Assembly: GCF_035920365.1 (NCBI RefSeq)
Contig: NZ_CP109150.1
Location: forward strand, 4,030,001-4,094,000
Source: Micromonospora sp. NBC_01740
GTDB taxonomy: Bacteria > Actinomycetota > Actinomycetes > Mycobacteriales > Micromonosporaceae
DNA: 64,000 nt
Direction of reading: 5' to 3'
Program-made: the position numbers and the translations under genes
In this document: positions 63,517 through 64,000 of the stretch, in pieces
Layout: the number at the start of each line of letters is the position of its first letter
How positions within the stretch are numbered: position 1 is the stretch's first letter
The notes under the pieces: model-generated
What the model was told of the DNA's origin: nothing
The model's input: the letters and a program-made list of their open reading frames with translations, nothing else
Databases searched by the model: none

Positions 63517-63583
63517 GCGGGCGATCACGTACTTCTTCTCCTGCTCGTCACGCGTCGACCAAGATTGGGTGCACGGATAAGTA

Positions 63584-64000
63584 GGCACCCCTTTATGTCA
63601 AGGCGCCGCTGACACCAGGGGTTTAGGGTGGTTGGTGGCGGGTCCGGGAAGTGGCTTGTCCGAAGGGCCGATGTCCGGGGTTAGGTCGGTCACGCTGGAT
63701 TGCAGAGTCGTCCCCGAGTGCCCTCCCGGATCCGCCGCCTGCCTGCGTTTCTGGTCGGTGATCATGCGGGCGTAGACGACGTTGGACAGTCGGCGTTTGA
63801 GGGCGCGCATGGCTTCCATGGAGGTCTTCCCGGCGGCCTTCTTCGCGTCGAAGTAGGCGCGGCCTTCGGTGCGGTTGCGCAGCTGGACGACGGCCATGAT
63901 GTGCAGTGTGCGGTTGATGCGGCGGTTGCCGGCGCGGGAGAGTCGGTGACGCTTCTGGTCGCCGGAGGAGGCGTCCAGCGGGGCGGTGCCGTTCCAGGAC
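63584..64000 (-). mobile_element. IS110-family element, copy 2 (runs off the right edge)
   Basis: The end GGCACCCCTTTATGTCAAGG (63584 on) is the exact complement of the right end of copy 1. The partial transposase gene (63598-64000, minus strand) matches copy 1 wherever I compared the translation, including the C-terminal 99 residues from MAVVQLRNRTEGRAYFDAKK. The two copies are in inverted orientation and bracket about 12 kb. Confidence 0.9.

Noticed and set aside
51555..63583. The two IS110 copies as a composite transposon
   Set aside because: IS110 elements lack inverted ends and do not normally mobilise a segment between two copies; the inverted pair is more likely to allow inversion by homologous recombination.

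Overview
The window is high-GC actinobacterial DNA. Its protein families (secreted RHS giants, TnsA-like transposase genes, DUF4913, DUF6193, an actinobacterial-type integrase and excisionase) and its tRNA-Pro-derived repeats suggest a Micromonosporaceae-like actinomycete. That placement is inference; no rRNA or core marker gene is present. Almost everything here is accessory: a genomic-island hotspot with defence genes, toxins, a mobilisable element and many IS elements.

Layout. 1-0.9 kb: an integrase scrap joined to a decayed histidine kinase. 1.16-5.9 kb: a tight five-gene group with a Crp/Fnr regulator, a class III nucleotide cyclase with its catalytic residues, a large P-loop protein, an unrecognised 224-aa protein and a small Pycsar-type membrane effector. 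The last four genes are joined by ATGA overlaps, which reads as an enlarged Pycsar-like anti-phage operon. 6.08-9.79 kb: a type I-E-like CRISPR array of 26 repeats, split by an IS21-family element inserted into the second copy of a tandemly duplicated spacer. No cas genes are visible. 10.1-28.5 kb: three direct copies of the 3' part of a tRNA-Pro gene (10107, 26881, 28449) act as att scars. The first two bracket a 16.7-kb island with a truncated integrase, two secreted giants (FG-GAP and LamG), a 2140-aa RHS protein with a lower-GC C-terminal tip, and a DUF1877-like immunity candidate.

28.6-43.3 kb: a full integrase and excisionase follow the third att copy, then an AbiEii-type pair, a decayed Tn7-like tnsA/tnsB/tnsC module with a methyltransferase between duplicated end repeats, small membrane proteins, and a mobilisation module (MobC, relaxase, accessory proteins, DUF4913, a NYN-domain protein). 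43.5-50 kb: SMI1/KNR4, DUF6193 and other immunity-like or unknown genes, one of them cut by an ISAs1-family element with a clean 10-bp target duplication. 50.2-54.7 kb: IS110, a pseudogene and two abutting IS701-like elements. 54.7-58.2 kb: part of a conjugative element (transglycosylase/M23 protein, small coiled-coil protein, ArdC-like anti-restriction protein). 58.5-63.5 kb: a methyltransferase, a DUF1963 protein, small unknowns and an SMI1/KNR4 protein. A second IS110 copy, inverted relative to the first, runs off the right edge.

Several genes carry single-base frameshifts, three of them in or next to homopolymer runs, so sequencing error should be separated from true decay before calling them dead. 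The strongest candidate for something new is the 1.16-5.9 kb cyclase/NTPase/effector operon.
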